A stretch of DNA of 64,000 bases from Methanoregula sp. PtaB.Bin085 (GTDB taxonomy: Archaea > Halobacteriota > Methanomicrobia > Methanomicrobiales > Methanospirillaceae): the NCBI RefSeq assembly GCF_002067035.1, contig NZ_MVQB01000016.1, positions 62,001-126,000 on the forward strand. The letters run 5' to 3'. Positions within the stretch are counted from its first letter, which is position 1; every line of letters begins with the position of its first letter. The translations under genes were made by a program, and so were the position numbers. Positions 16,779 to 25,517 of this stretch are shown piece after piece. The notes below the pieces were generated by a model that did not search any database, was not told where the DNA came from, and saw only the letters and a list, made by a program, of their open reading frames with translations.

Positions 16779-17969
16779 ATGGAAAAAGAAGGGTGGCTCA
16801 ACCGGACCGTCCTTGGCGCCGGCATTACGAGTTTCTTCTCTGACCTCGGCCATGAAGCGGTGACGGTCCTGCTCCCGTCATTCCTGATCGCGCTCGGGGC
16901 ACCGGTGTACGCGCTCGGTATCATCGAGGGGATCAGCGACGGGGCATCGAGTTTCGTGAAATTGCTCTCCGGCTATCTCTCGGACAAGCTGGGGAAGCGG
17001 CGGGAATTCGCCCTTGCAGGGTATGTCGCAACCGGCATCTTCCCGGCAATCGTGGCAGTCGCAGCAGCCTGGCCGGTTGTCCTCCTCGGGAGAGTCGTCG
17101 GCTGGATGGGCCGGGGAACCCGTGGCCCTCCCCGGGATGCAATCCTCGCAAAGTCGGTGGAGGAGAAGGATCTCGGGAAGGCATTCGGGTTCCACCGGGC
17201 GGGGGACACGCTCGGCGCGATTGCCGGGCCGGCCGTGGCATTCCTGCTGGTCGCGTACATGGGGACACGCGAGATCTTCTGGCTGACCCTGATCCCGGGA
17301 TTTCTCGCCATACTGACGTTCTGGTTCTTCGTGCAGGAAAAAGATCCGGCACCTTCCGGAGACACGCGTACGCTGGTCACGTCGCTGAAGGAACTGCCGG
17401 CCGGCTTCAGGAAATACCTTTCCGCGATCCTTGTCTTCGGGATTGCGGATTTCTCCCACACCCTGCTGATCGCATTTGCCGTGGTCATGCTCACCCCTTC
17501 GCTCGGGTTTGGGCAGGCCACGGCAGCAGGGGCGATCCTGTACATGATCCGGAACATTGTCTATGCCGCTGCGTGTTACCCGTTCGGGGCCCTGGGGGAC
17601 AGGTTCGGCAGGAAGAAACTGCTCGTGGCCGGGTATGTGATCGCCGTCCTGACCTTCGCCGGGTTCGTGCTTGCCCCCCCGGATCCCATTGTCTATGGAA
17701 TCCTCTTCGCGTTGTGCGGGATATTCATCGCTGCCGAGGATACGCTGGAGAGCGCTGTTGCCGGGGAGATGATTGAGGAGAAGCAGCGGGGTCTCGGATT
17801 CGGGGCGCTCGCGACCATGAATGGTATCGGGGATCTCTGCTCGAGCATTCTCATCGGGTTCATCTGGGCGTTCGTTGGCTATAGTGCCGGGTTCACGTTC
17901 GCGGCGATTGTAGCTGCGGCAGGCACGATCATGATGGCATTCTGGGCGAACGGGCACGGGCATGCATGA
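16779..17969 (+). CDS. MFS transporter under fluoride-riboswitch control
   Basis: The 396-residue protein has twelve predicted helices and the MFS loop motif GYLSDKLGKRREFALAGY between helices 2 and 3, repeated as GALGDRFGRKKLLVAGY in the second half. Helix 1 contains FFSDLGHEAVTVLLPSFL, typical of a subfamily often annotated as multidrug or metal efflux. The ATG at 16779 has AGGAG at an ideal distance; a GTG 15 bases earlier lies inside the aptamer's tail. Substrate unknown; fluoride or a fluoride-metal complex is an attractive but untested guess. Confidence 0.85.
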   Translation: MEKEGWLNRTVLGAGITSFFSDLGHEAVTVLLPSFLIALGAPVYALGIIEGISDGASSFVKLLSGYLSDKLGKRREFALAGYVATGIFPAIVAVAAAWPVVLLGRVVGWMGRGTRGPPRDAILAKSVEEKDLGKAFGFHRAGDTLGAIAGPAVAFLLVAYMGTREIFWLTLIPGFLAILTFWFFVQEKDPAPSGDTRTLVTSLKELPAGFRKYLSAILVFGIADFSHTLLIAFAVVMLTPSLGFGQATAAGAILYMIRNIVYAAACYPFGALGDRFGRKKLLVAGYVIAVLTFAGFVLAPPDPIVYGILFALCGIFIAAEDTLESAVAGEMIEEKQRGLGFGALATMNGIGDLCSSILIGFIWAFVGYSAGFTFAAIVAAAGTIMMAFWANGHGHA

Positions 17970-18286
17970 GAAAACGATGGGAAATGCATTGTTTCTCCGC
18001 GCTGAGAGAAAACCCAAAGGGGAGCGCACATTCCGGATGATCGGGGGCGAACCGCTGCAGACAGGTTTTGCCAGGGATCTCTACAACCAGATATTCCTCG
18101 GGATACCAACAGGTTCAGCACCGGCACAAGAACAGACAACCGGAGTATCCCGGTAAAAAATTCCCGGGCGGTCCGGTTTGCCAACCCCTTTTTTCACGGT
18201 CCGGGCATGAACGGTACCCTGAACTCAGAGAACCACCGGACGGGAGAACGTCACCGGTCTTCCCCTGCAACGAAAAAAGGGAGCCT
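17970..18286. other. Intergenic between convergent MFS and thermosome genes
   Basis: Immediately after the MFS stop lies an imperfect hairpin (GAGAAAACGATG ... CATTGTTTCTC, about 17967-17998) that may protect or end the transcript. A 64-codon frame beginning at 17962 overlaps the MFS end but has no ribosome-binding site and is not convincing. Nothing else was recognised. Confidence 0.35.
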
Positions 18287-19948
18287 TCAGTACCCGCCCA
18301 TACCGGGTGGCATCCCGCCCATGCCCCCCATCCCGCCCGGCGGCATTCCGCCGGCACCGGGCGCCGGTTCAGGGGCCTTTGCCGATGCAACGATGTCGTC
18401 GATACGAAGGATCATCACGGCCGCTTCTGCCGCGCTGGAGATGGCCTGGGTCTTCACCCGCAGCGGTTCCACGACTCCGGCCCTGAGCATATCGGCAGGT
18501 TTCCCGGTATCGGCATTGATGCCGAAGGTCTTCTTCCCGGCCTCGTGGGCCGCCCGCATGTCGACAAGGAGGTCGATGGGATCGTGACCGGCGTTCTCGG
18601 CCAGGGTCCGGGGAATGATCTCCATCGCGGCTGCAAATGCCTCGATGGCGAGCTGGGCACGGCCACCGACCGTTGCCGCATACTCGCGAAGCCGGAGCGA
18701 GAGCTCGGTCTCGGGGGCCCCGCCTCCGGGAACGATCTTCTTACCTTCAATCACAACGGAAACCACCATGAGGGCATCGTGGACGGCCCGTTCGAGCTCA
18801 TCGACAACATGTTCGGTTCCGCCGCGGATGACGATGGAGACCGCTTTCGGGTTTTTGCACTTTGATACATAGATCATCTCGTCGCCGGAGATCTTGCGCT
18901 CCTCCACGAGGCCGGCAGTACCGAGATCCTGTGCGGTTATTGCGTCGATGCTGTTGACGATGGTGGCACCCGTTGCCCGGGCAAGGTTCTCGCAGTCGCT
19001 CTTCTTGACCCGGCGGACGGCGAGGATACCAGCCTTTGCAAGGAAGTGCTGGGCAACGTCGTCAATTCCTTTCTGGCAGAAGATGACGCTGGCGCCGCTC
19101 GCAACCACCTTGTCCACCATTGCCCGGACCATGTGCTCCTCTTCGTCGAGGAACGCCTGCGCCTGCCCGGGGGTCGAGATCCGGATGGTTGCGGAAACCT
19201 CGGTCTTCTTAAATTCCAGCGCGGCATTGAGGACGAGGATCCGGGCATTCTTCACCGTCTTCGGCATAGCCGGGTGGGCCCGTTCCTTGTCGATGACCAT
19301 GCCCTCGATGAGCTCGGTGTCGTCAACCGAGGCGCCGGCCTTCTTCTCCACGTTGATGTGGGCAAGATCGGCCTTCCCGTCCGGATCGGTGACCGATACA
19401 ACGGCTTTCACGACCACATCGCAGAGCCAGTCTTTCTGGACCTCCGCGTTCTTGCCGGTCAGGGCAGTACCGGCGATATTTTTCAGCATCGCCGTGTCGG
19501 TGGGTTTTACCGCGATGGCGATCCCTCCGAGTATCTCAAGCGATTTCTCCGCCGCCATCCGGTACCCCTCTGCTATGACCGTCGGGTGCACCTTCTGCGC
19601 GATCAGTCCTTCGGCATTCTTCAGGAGTTCCCCGGCGATGACCACCGCGGATGTCGTACCGTCGCCGACTTCGTTGTCCTGGGTCTTTGCGATCTCGACC
19701 ATCATCTTTGCCGCAGGGTGCTCGATATCCATCTCCTTGAGGATGGTGACACCATCGTTGGTTATCGTGATGTCGCCCATGCTGTCGATAAGCATCTTGT
19801 CCATGCCTTTCGGGCCGAGCGTTGACCGTACGGCCGATGCAACGGCTTTTGCGGCCGCGAAATTGTTGTTCCGGGCTTCCTCTTCCCGGCTCCGGGTTGC
19901 TCCTTCCTTGAGGATCAGTATGGGTTGTCCCCCGAGTTGTTGTGCCAT
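18287..19948 (-). CDS. thsA: Thermosome subunit (group II chaperonin)
   Basis: The thermosome is the archaeal ATP-driven protein-folding chamber. This 553-residue subunit has the ATP-site motifs [10 protein letters not shown] (about 44-53), NDGVT (64-68) and GDGTT (95-99), GGGAPE near residue 400, and the Gly-Met-rich tail ending [10 protein letters not shown]. The start ATG at 19948 has GAGGT six bases upstream. Its leader carries a fluoride riboswitch, which is unexpected for a chaperonin: heat shock is the usual cue. Assignment to a particular subunit letter is not possible from one gene. Confidence 0.96.
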   Translation of the reverse strand: MAQQLGGQPILILKEGATRSREEEARNNNFAAAKAVASAVRSTLGPKGMDKMLIDSMGDITITNDGVTILKEMDIEHPAAKMMVEIAKTQDNEVGDGTTSAVVIAGELLKNAEGLIAQKVHPTVIAEGYRMAAEKSLEILGGIAIAVKPTDTAMLKNIAGTALTGKNAEVQKDWLCDVVVKAVVSVTDPDGKADLAHINVEKKAGASVDDTELIEGMVIDKERAHPAMPKTVKNARILVLNAALEFKKTEVSATIRISTPGQAQAFLDEEEHMVRAMVDKVVASGASVIFCQKGIDDVAQHFLAKAGILAVRRVKKSDCENLARATGATIVNSIDAITAQDLGTAGLVEERKISGDEMIYVSKCKNPKAVSIVIRGGTEHVVDELERAVHDALMVVSVVIEGKKIVPGGGAPETELSLRLREYAATVGGRAQLAIEAFAAAMEIIPRTLAENAGHDPIDLLVDMRAAHEAGKKTFGINADTGKPADMLRAGVVEPLRVKTQAISSAAEAAVMILRIDDIVASAKAPEPAPGAGGMPPGGMGGMGGMPPGMGGY

Positions 19949-19994
19949 GATTTACCTCATCTGATAATAATTGGTAATCCCTGTATCTGCAAAA

Positions 19995-20043
19995 CAGAAG
20001 TCATCAGTCGGGATTCCGGCGGTTGACGGCGGACTTCATCGCC
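19995..20043 (-). promoter_or_regulatory. Fluoride riboswitch (crcB-type), copy 6, thermosome leader
   Basis: On the minus strand the sequence reads GGCG-AUG-AAGUC-CGCC, joining GUCAACC, a P3 hairpin GCCGG-AAUC-CCGAC with one C-A mismatch, UGAU, then GACUU-CUG. A TATA-like CTTTTATTTG (about 20078-20087) sits upstream. The aptamer ends 46 bases before the start codon of the thermosome gene. It is the only copy on the minus strand and, like the others, it follows the orientation of its gene. Confidence 0.9.
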
Positions 20044-20139
20044 ACGTGACTGAATATCGTTGACTGTCGTTCAAATAAAAGGTTTCTTTCACAGGATGTC
20101 AGAGGATTTCCGGCCGGGAATACCCTCCTCAACCCTGTA

Positions 20140-21291
20140 TCATGGCCCGGTGATGCCATGTGCGGTCTTCTCTTCAATCCACTCCAGCATCACGCCCAGC
20201 GCAAGCCCGATGTTCCCGATCTGGCAGTGGTTCTGTGCCTGCGTCTCCCGCGTGAAGATCCTCGCAGTCACCGACCGGGCGTTCTTCAGGGCGTTCACCT
20301 GCAGCTCATGTATCTTCAGCGGGATGAAATGATCTTCAGCTCCCGTGAGGATCAGGACATCCTGCTTCACGAGCTCCGGGTGCTGGTTCGCGCCGTTGAA
20401 TTGGAGGAGGACTTCCGATGCGCCTGTTGGCGAAGGGTTTTTCGTGATGTACATCAGGTTGCTGATCCCCCACCGCTCCTGGTAATTTGCGTTCATCTTG
20501 AGCCGGGCGAGCCGGTCCATCAGGCGGGGGAACCGGAGCAGGATCCCTGCCAGCCACCGGACCGGCCGGGGAGGGATGAGCATATAGTCGAACGCGATGC
20601 TGGACGCGATCACCCGCCTGATTCGCGGCTCGAACGCGGCTGCACGGAAACACAACCAGCCGCCCATCGAGATCCCGAGCAGGGTGACGTTCTCCAGCCG
20701 GAAATGATCGAGAACCGCTTTCACCGGCTTCTCCCACTCGTGCGTCAGCGGAAGACCGGATCGTTTCAACGCAGCGCCCTGCCCCGGTCCCTCAAACAGG
20801 ATCACGTCATACCCGTGCGAAGCAAAGAACGTGGCGCAGGAATACCATTCCTCGATGAATGAGTCGAACCCGCCGTGGATGACGATCGATCCCTTCGCCG
20901 CACCCTGCATCGCGGGAACGCGGAGGGTGGGAAGGAATGTTCCCGCGTACGGGACCCGGTGCCGTTCGAACGGCTCGCCGGCGAATGCCCGGGTGTAGAA
21001 CAGGCCGGAGAACCGGTCATAGAGGCGCTCCTTGTCCGGGTCTGACGGCAGCACAAAGAACTCGGCAGCACGATAATACAACGCGGCATTGATCCACCGA
21101 TCTTCGGCTTCAGCTTCTTCCGCAAGGCCGGTCATGACACTTTTCCAGTCATCGAATGTCCGGACCTGTCGGCCGGCCTCCTGCATGTCTTCCAGCCGGG
21201 CATACCCCAGCGAATACCAGCGATTGAGCTGGTAATTGATGATCGTCACGGGACTGAACGCGAGGTACCCTGTCGGGAAAACGAACTGCAT
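20140..21291 (-). CDS. Alpha/beta hydrolase (FrsA/pseudooxynicotine-hydrolase-like)
   Basis: This 383-residue protein has a long N-terminal helical region and then an alpha/beta-hydrolase core. It has an oxyanion segment (VIHGGFDSFIEEW), the nucleophile elbow GISMGG, a likely acid in LTGAEDHFIP and a catalytic His in QNHCQIGN. The arrangement resembles the FrsA/esterase group rather than lipases. I take the ATG at 21291 (MQFVFPTGYLAF). The substrate is unknown. It is divergent from the Bat-type regulator at 21396. Confidence 0.82.
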   Translation of the reverse strand: MQFVFPTGYLAFSPVTIINYQLNRWYSLGYARLEDMQEAGRQVRTFDDWKSVMTGLAEEAEAEDRWINAALYYRAAEFFVLPSDPDKERLYDRFSGLFYTRAFAGEPFERHRVPYAGTFLPTLRVPAMQGAAKGSIVIHGGFDSFIEEWYSCATFFASHGYDVILFEGPGQGAALKRSGLPLTHEWEKPVKAVLDHFRLENVTLLGISMGGWLCFRAAAFEPRIRRVIASSIAFDYMLIPPRPVRWLAGILLRFPRLMDRLARLKMNANYQERWGISNLMYITKNPSPTGASEVLLQFNGANQHPELVKQDVLILTGAEDHFIPLKIHELQVNALKNARSVTARIFTRETQAQNHCQIGNIGLALGVMLEWIEEKTAHGITGP

Positions 21292-21395
21292 TACGGTTGT
21301 TCCTCCCGGGTGCATTGCACGGCCGGGATTACCAGCCTTGTTCCGTACATGTCCGAAACCTCATCATCTCCGGCATCGCACCTTCCGGCAGGAAG

Positions 21396-22049
21396 ATGAG
21401 AAAACTAACAGTCTCGGTGACCCTGAACGCGGTATTCGCGGGCTTCATCAGGGCAACGGCCGGATTTTACGAGAAGATCGAGGTTCTCGAAATCCTGCGG
21501 GAGGATACCGCGAAAGGGTACACGCTCGGCATTGCCAGGATCCTGCTCACGGAAGAACAATCCCCTGATAAGGTCCGGTTCCCTCCGCATTTCCGGATTC
21601 TTGATACGTTCGAGTCCCACGGCCGCGAACATGTCTGCCTGGTGAAAGTCAGCATGCCGCCGCAGTTCCGGTCGATGCTGCACTGGACCGATGTCGACGT
21701 GGTCTGGGAACGCCCGCTCCATTTCACGCAGAAGTCGATCACGTTCAGCTGCACCGGCCCGGAACCGGCGCTCGAAAAGGTCATGCAGTTCGCCCGGTTC
21801 ATCGGCACGGTCACGTCGGTCGCGTACGAGGCAGCTGATTACCGGGGGTACCGGATCCTCCCGCAGCTCACAGAGAAGGAACGGCTTGTCCTTATGGCAG
21901 CAATTGGTGACGGGTATTACGAATACCCGCGGCGGATCAGCGCAACGGAACTCGCGGAGAAGCTCGGCTACAGCAAGTCCACGCTGATCGAGTACCTTCG
22001 CAGGGCCGAGAACAAGGTCATCACAACGGCCTGCACGGGCGATCTCTGA
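21396..22049 (+). CDS. Bat-type HTH-10 transcriptional regulator
   Basis: The 217-residue protein ends with the HTH_10 (Bat) DNA-binding domain: LTEKERLVLMAAIGDGYYEYPRRISATELAEKLGYSKSTLIEYLRRAE, with the typical GYYE(Y/I)PR element. The N-terminal half is an uncharacterised sensor-like region. GGAAG precedes the ATG. Bat-like regulators often act on neighbouring genes; the divergent hydrolase is a candidate target. Confidence 0.85.
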   Translation: MRKLTVSVTLNAVFAGFIRATAGFYEKIEVLEILREDTAKGYTLGIARILLTEEQSPDKVRFPPHFRILDTFESHGREHVCLVKVSMPPQFRSMLHWTDVDVVWERPLHFTQKSITFSCTGPEPALEKVMQFARFIGTVTSVAYEAADYRGYRILPQLTEKERLVLMAAIGDGYYEYPRRISATELAEKLGYSKSTLIEYLRRAENKVITTACTGDL

Positions 22050-22096
22050 ACCGGCGGCCCGGAAAGGGTTTATAGGCGTCTTTCCCATCAGATTTC

Positions 22097-22306
22097 ATGA
22101 AAAAGGGGAGAAAAACCGGGAAGGAAGATACCGGCAGCGGGAAGGCCGGTGATGACGATCCGGGATCCTTTAAAATCACCGGTGACATGATCGGGGCAAA
22201 CCCGGACGGGATCGATGCTATCCGTCTTCTCCAGATAATTGCCGCGGGGATTGCAGCGGTTGTCCTTGGATGGGCGGTTCTCGACAGAATCCTGAATGTG
22301 ATCTGA
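22097..22306 (+). CDS. Small single-TM protein
   Basis: The 69-residue protein has a charged, Gly-rich N-terminus and one hydrophobic helix (about 44-64, LLQIIAAGIAAVVLGWAVL). A TATA-like TTTATAG (about 22068-22074) lies 25-30 bases before the ATG, consistent with a leaderless message. Related short proteins are common in methanogens but unnamed. Confidence 0.6.
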   Translation: MKKGRKTGKEDTGSGKAGDDDPGSFKITGDMIGANPDGIDAIRLLQIIAAGIAAVVLGWAVLDRILNVI

Positions 22307-22308
22307 CA

Positions 22309-23073
22309 TTATCGCAGGTATCCGGAAGGATCCGCTTTTTTCCATGTTTCCAGGTCCCCGGCATGGTATACCCTGACGGTCACCTTCCCCCCATGCCGGA
22401 GCCGCTGCACCTGCTGCCGGTGCATGACCGGATCGTGCCGGAGATCATGGATCAGGAAATACTCGTGGATGGTTTCGAGGAACGCGATCTGCTGGGAGAG
22501 GTAGGCGTTCTCGTATTCCATCACCTGCCGGGCAAGGACCAGGCTTTCGTCCCCGGAGAGTTCCGCATCGTAATGCCCGTGCCGGTACTTCCGTGCAAAT
22601 CCCCGCCACCGTACCGATCCTGAAGTATCGGCTGACCGGCGCGACATGTGGGGGTAAATCCGGCAGCCGGAGAACCGCTTGTCATAGATCCGGCACCGGC
22701 CATTGTCGAGGAACCAGCAGGAGCCGGTTGTATCGTCCCGCATGCGGAGGGCATAGCCGGAGACGTACAGCGTCCCGTCCTGGTCGCAGAATTCCGGATC
22801 GGGGGCCGGGACGTATGCGGCAGGGTCGATCGCTTGTACTGCCTCCACATCGCGGTCAAGGAGGAAGATATGGCTGCTGACCGCTTTTGTGCAGCATGCA
22901 CCGCACCCGGCACACCGGAACCGCGATGCCCGGATGCCGGCAGCCAGGTGTTCCGGGGAACAGGAATAGAGCCGGTTCCGCTCCTGCATGAGGGCAATGA
23001 TCCGGTACGGGACAGGAACGGATACAGGAGGAAGAAGTCCCGTATTCATTCCTGGTATGTCAGATGATGTCAT
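22309..23073 (-). CDS. YkgJ-type CxxCxxCC cluster protein
   Basis: The 254-residue protein contains FRCAGCGACCTKAV, the cysteine cluster of the YkgJ/Zn- or Fe-chelating family (PF03692), with further Cys in GSCWFLDNGRC and SGCRIYPHM that complete the usual metal-binding set. The gene begins 13 bases after the stop of the KamA-like gene, so the two are probably one operon. The start could also be the ATG at 22989. Function is unknown; the family is suspected to bind an Fe-S cluster or zinc. Confidence 0.75.
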   Translation of the reverse strand: MTSSDIPGMNTGLLPPVSVPVPYRIIALMQERNRLYSCSPEHLAAGIRASRFRCAGCGACCTKAVSSHIFLLDRDVEAVQAIDPAAYVPAPDPEFCDQDGTLYVSGYALRMRDDTTGSCWFLDNGRCRIYDKRFSGCRIYPHMSRRSADTSGSVRWRGFARKYRHGHYDAELSGDESLVLARQVMEYENAYLSQQIAFLETIHEYFLIHDLRHDPVMHRQQVQRLRHGGKVTVRVYHAGDLETWKKADPSGYLR

Positions 23074-23086
23074 GCACCCGCCCTGC

Positions 23087-24211
23087 TCAGAACAGCCACA
23101 CCTTCTTCGGCTCGAAGTCCGTCAGCGCATGGGAATAATCGTCAAACCACCGGGCGATCGGGTTCGACCGGAAGACCATGAACTTCCCGATGTCCGCTCT
23201 CTCCGCCGCCTGGTGGTACCGCATGAAGACATGTTCCGCGGTCCTGCCAACAATCTCGATCTTGCCGGTAGCATGGGACATGACGAAACGGGCACGTTTC
23301 GCAAGCCCGGAGCAGGCCTGCCACGATTTCTGGAGGATCTCGTAGGACTCCTCGAGCGGCACCTGGAACAGGGAGTTACCGGTCGTGGGCCGGCACTGGA
23401 ATACATAGTAGGGAGAGATGCCGGCAAAGGAGAGCGAGCGGAACAGCGTTGTCAGGGTCTCGGGGCTGTCGTTGATACCGCTGAGGATCGGGGTCTGGTT
23501 GACGACAACGACACCGGCCTTCTGCAGCGCTTCGGCAGCCCGGATCGATATGTCAGTCAGTTCGCGGGGATGGTTGAAATGCGCCATCAGGTAGATGCGT
23601 TTCTCCGGCGTGCTGTACCGCGAAAGAACGTACGTGAGGTCCGGGTCGTTGAGGATCCGGTACGGGTTGTAGGCAAGCATCTTGCTGCCAATCCGGATGA
23701 TGCCCACGTGCGGGATCTCCCTGAGTTCGCGGAGGATCTTCTCGAGCCGCCGGGTTTCCAGCGTGAGCGGATCGCCACCGGTCAGGAGGACGTTGGTAAT
23801 TTCCGGGTGATTTCGGATGTATTCGATATTTGCGGAAACGTCTTTCACTGTCTCGCGTTCGCAGGTCATGAAGAGGCGTTTCCGGAAACAGAAGCGGCAA
23901 ATACCGCCGCAGACATCGGTGAGCAGGAGAAGGCCGGTCTGGTCATATTTATGCTGCAGGCCGGGTTGTTTTGTGTACTCTTTCTCGCAGGAAGGATCGG
24001 CAGATCCTCCTTTCCGGAGTTCCTGAGCATCAGGAACCACGATCCTCCGAAGAGGGTCGTGCCCGTCTTTCCAGTCGATCAGGGAGAGGTAGTACTCGTT
24101 GGAGCGGAACGGGAACAGGTCCGTCACGGTCTCCAGTTTCTCTCTCTCCTTGGGGGCGAGCCCGACAAGGTTGTCGAGTTCGGATACAGATGTGATATAC
24201 TTTGGTATCAT
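23087..24211 (-). CDS. KamA-family radical SAM aminomutase-like protein
   Basis: The 374-residue protein has the radical-SAM cluster CGGICRFC (Cys about 101, 105, 108), the GGDPLTLETRRLE segment and the KamA core; a late SHATGKIEIVG could supply the PLP lysine. The sequence after the cluster (CFRKRLF) resembles the EpmB/KamA-like branch more than classic lysine 2,3-aminomutase, which usually has CRHCTRRR. Methanogens use lysine 2,3-aminomutase (AblA) with the acetyltransferase AblB to make the osmolyte N-acetyl-beta-lysine, but no ablB neighbour is seen. A role on another amino acid or on a protein is therefore possible. Confidence 0.8.
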   Translation of the reverse strand: MIPKYITSVSELDNLVGLAPKEREKLETVTDLFPFRSNEYYLSLIDWKDGHDPLRRIVVPDAQELRKGGSADPSCEKEYTKQPGLQHKYDQTGLLLLTDVCGGICRFCFRKRLFMTCERETVKDVSANIEYIRNHPEITNVLLTGGDPLTLETRRLEKILRELREIPHVGIIRIGSKMLAYNPYRILNDPDLTYVLSRYSTPEKRIYLMAHFNHPRELTDISIRAAEALQKAGVVVVNQTPILSGINDSPETLTTLFRSLSFAGISPYYVFQCRPTTGNSLFQVPLEESYEILQKSWQACSGLAKRARFVMSHATGKIEIVGRTAEHVFMRYHQAAERADIGKFMVFRSNPIARWFDDYSHALTDFEPKKVWLF

Positions 24212-24517
24212 CGCTTTACCTCGTTTGGGGGGGTAGTGCTCTGCCCGTCAGAGGGCCAGGGGTTGAGCGGCGCGTAAAATCATGGATGATAGTAACAGAA
24301 TTTCATTGAACCTGCTGCATCGCTCAGTGACCTTCCCTTGGGGCTCATGTTTTAAACCCTTTCTGTTTTTAACATCCGGAGGAGGGATACGGCAGGAAAA
24401 CCTGTTCAGGCCCCATGGATTTTTTTCGGACAGTAATCCGGCCTGGAGTGCATCGGAAGGGTATTCACATCCCGGAACCGATACTTATCCGGATCCAACC
24501 AGGATGCGTTCAAGGCC
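24212..24517. other. Intergenic stretch without a recognisable gene
   Basis: This region is the upstream side of the KamA-like gene and of the 24518 membrane protein. It contains a long G-run and T-rich blocks but no ORF with a convincing start. The long plus-strand frames that cross it look like shadows. Confidence 0.3.
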
Positions 24518-24904
24518 ATGCCCCCCTCCCGCCATCGTTCCGGTCAACCAGCCCCCCGGATACTTCCCGGCATTCTTGTCTCGGATGGAGGCATCCTTTT
24601 CGTCACTGCTCTCATCATGCTTACGGTCTACCTGCTCGATGCAGTCACACCGCTGGGCGAGCCGGTCTGGCTTCTCTATTTCATTCCCCTTGTCCTCTCC
24701 TTCTGGTCGGGAAGGTACTTCGCGATCCCCACGGTGTTTGCCGTCACGGTCCTGTTCCTTATCGCGGGCTTTTACCTGTCGCCGCAGGGGATCCCGGTCA
24801 ATATCGCAATCCTCAACCGGTTCACCTTCTTTTTGCTCTTCTTCGTTGCAGCGCTCCTCCTCTGGTGGGCACGCGGGCGCCAGATCAGGAAAGAAAACCT
24901 GTGA
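24518..24904 (+). CDS. Stand-alone membrane sensor-like domain (four TM helices)
   Basis: The 128-residue protein consists almost entirely of four hydrophobic helices: ILFVTALIMLTVYLL, WLLYFIPLVLSFWSG, IPTVFAVTVLFLIAGFYL and FTFFLLFFVAALLLWWA. It is very like the N-terminal membrane module found in many methanogen histidine kinases, but the gene ends right after it (RGRQIRKENL, stop), with no kinase. It is either a truncated kinase or a free sensor module. The next gene is convergent. Confidence 0.6.
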   Translation: MPPSRHRSGQPAPRILPGILVSDGGILFVTALIMLTVYLLDAVTPLGEPVWLLYFIPLVLSFWSGRYFAIPTVFAVTVLFLIAGFYLSPQGIPVNIAILNRFTFFLLFFVAALLLWWARGRQIRKENL

Positions 24905-24946
24905 ATGCTGTACATTCACTCGAGGATTTGGGGATTCTTCAGGTTC

Positions 24947-25465
24947 TCATTCCCGATCGGGAAGAGACGCCAGCCGGGAATATGCAGGATTGTTTCTCAT
25001 ATCCTCCCAGAGCCACGCCATCCGGTCAAGGAACCAGAGTTTGCCTGCATAGACGAGCGCCATGCCAAAAAGGGTCGGCCAGGGATCGAACACGAGAATG
25101 CCCCAGAACACAAAAAGCATCCCGATGCCGGATACCGCCGACAGGACCTTCGGGACCTTCCGGTGATGCGCCGGCACGGGAACACTGTCGCGGTTCAGCC
25201 AGACCCTTTCCCCGAACACAGCCTTCGATGCCCAGTGGTCGAACGATGTCGGTTCCGGGAAGATCCGGGGGTTGTACCATATCCAGAGAATCGCGATGGC
25301 AAGCGGGATCAGGGCGTACCATCCCAGCCAGAGCCTGCTCCAGATCGCGAGAACGAGCAGCGGGAGGGCAGTGTTGCGCAGGGCAACGCTCCACGGGTTC
25401 GCGTGGCGGCGCCAGGTCATATCGTCCAGCGCGAAGGCTTTTGCTATGTTCCGCTCCAGGGTCAT
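24947..25465 (-). CDS. DUF6653-type membrane protein
   Basis: The 172-residue protein starts with a soluble stretch (AFALDDMTWRRHANPWSVALR), has hydrophobic pairs at about 30-62 and 108-140, and contains the WYNPRIFPEP and WASKAVFGERVWLNR elements I associate with the DUF6653 family of unknown function. It sits 52 bases upstream of, and on the same strand as, the NSS transporter's 3' end. Confidence 0.7.
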   Translation of the reverse strand: MTLERNIAKAFALDDMTWRRHANPWSVALRNTALPLLVLAIWSRLWLGWYALIPLAIAILWIWYNPRIFPEPTSFDHWASKAVFGERVWLNRDSVPVPAHHRKVPKVLSAVSGIGMLFVFWGILVFDPWPTLFGMALVYAGKLWFLDRMAWLWEDMRNNPAYSRLASLPDRE

Positions 25466-25517
25466 TTTATTCCGGTGAGGTCTGATAGTTTAATATCCTC
25501 ATTGCGGAGGTGCAGAT

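Noticed and set aside
8107-20043. The recurring ATGAAGTCCGCC...CTGATGACTTCT text as C/D-box sRNAs
   Set aside because: It contains CUGA and UGAUGA-like words, but the part between them that should vary as guide is conserved, and the outer helix plus pseudoknot match the fluoride aptamer better.
8107-20043. The same repeated text as a CRISPR array or insertion-sequence ends
   Set aside because: Copies are 0.2-4 kb apart, follow gene orientation and sit in leaders; there are no regular spacers, Cas genes or transposase.
23087-24211. Firm assignment as AblA lysine 2,3-aminomutase
   Set aside because: No ablB neighbour, and the cluster-adjacent residues differ from classic AblA.
24282-25485. 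Long plus-strand frames overlapping DUF6653 and the 24518 membrane gene
   Set aside because: They are Arg/Ser/Pro-rich, lack ribosome-binding sites and domain signatures, and overlap real genes.
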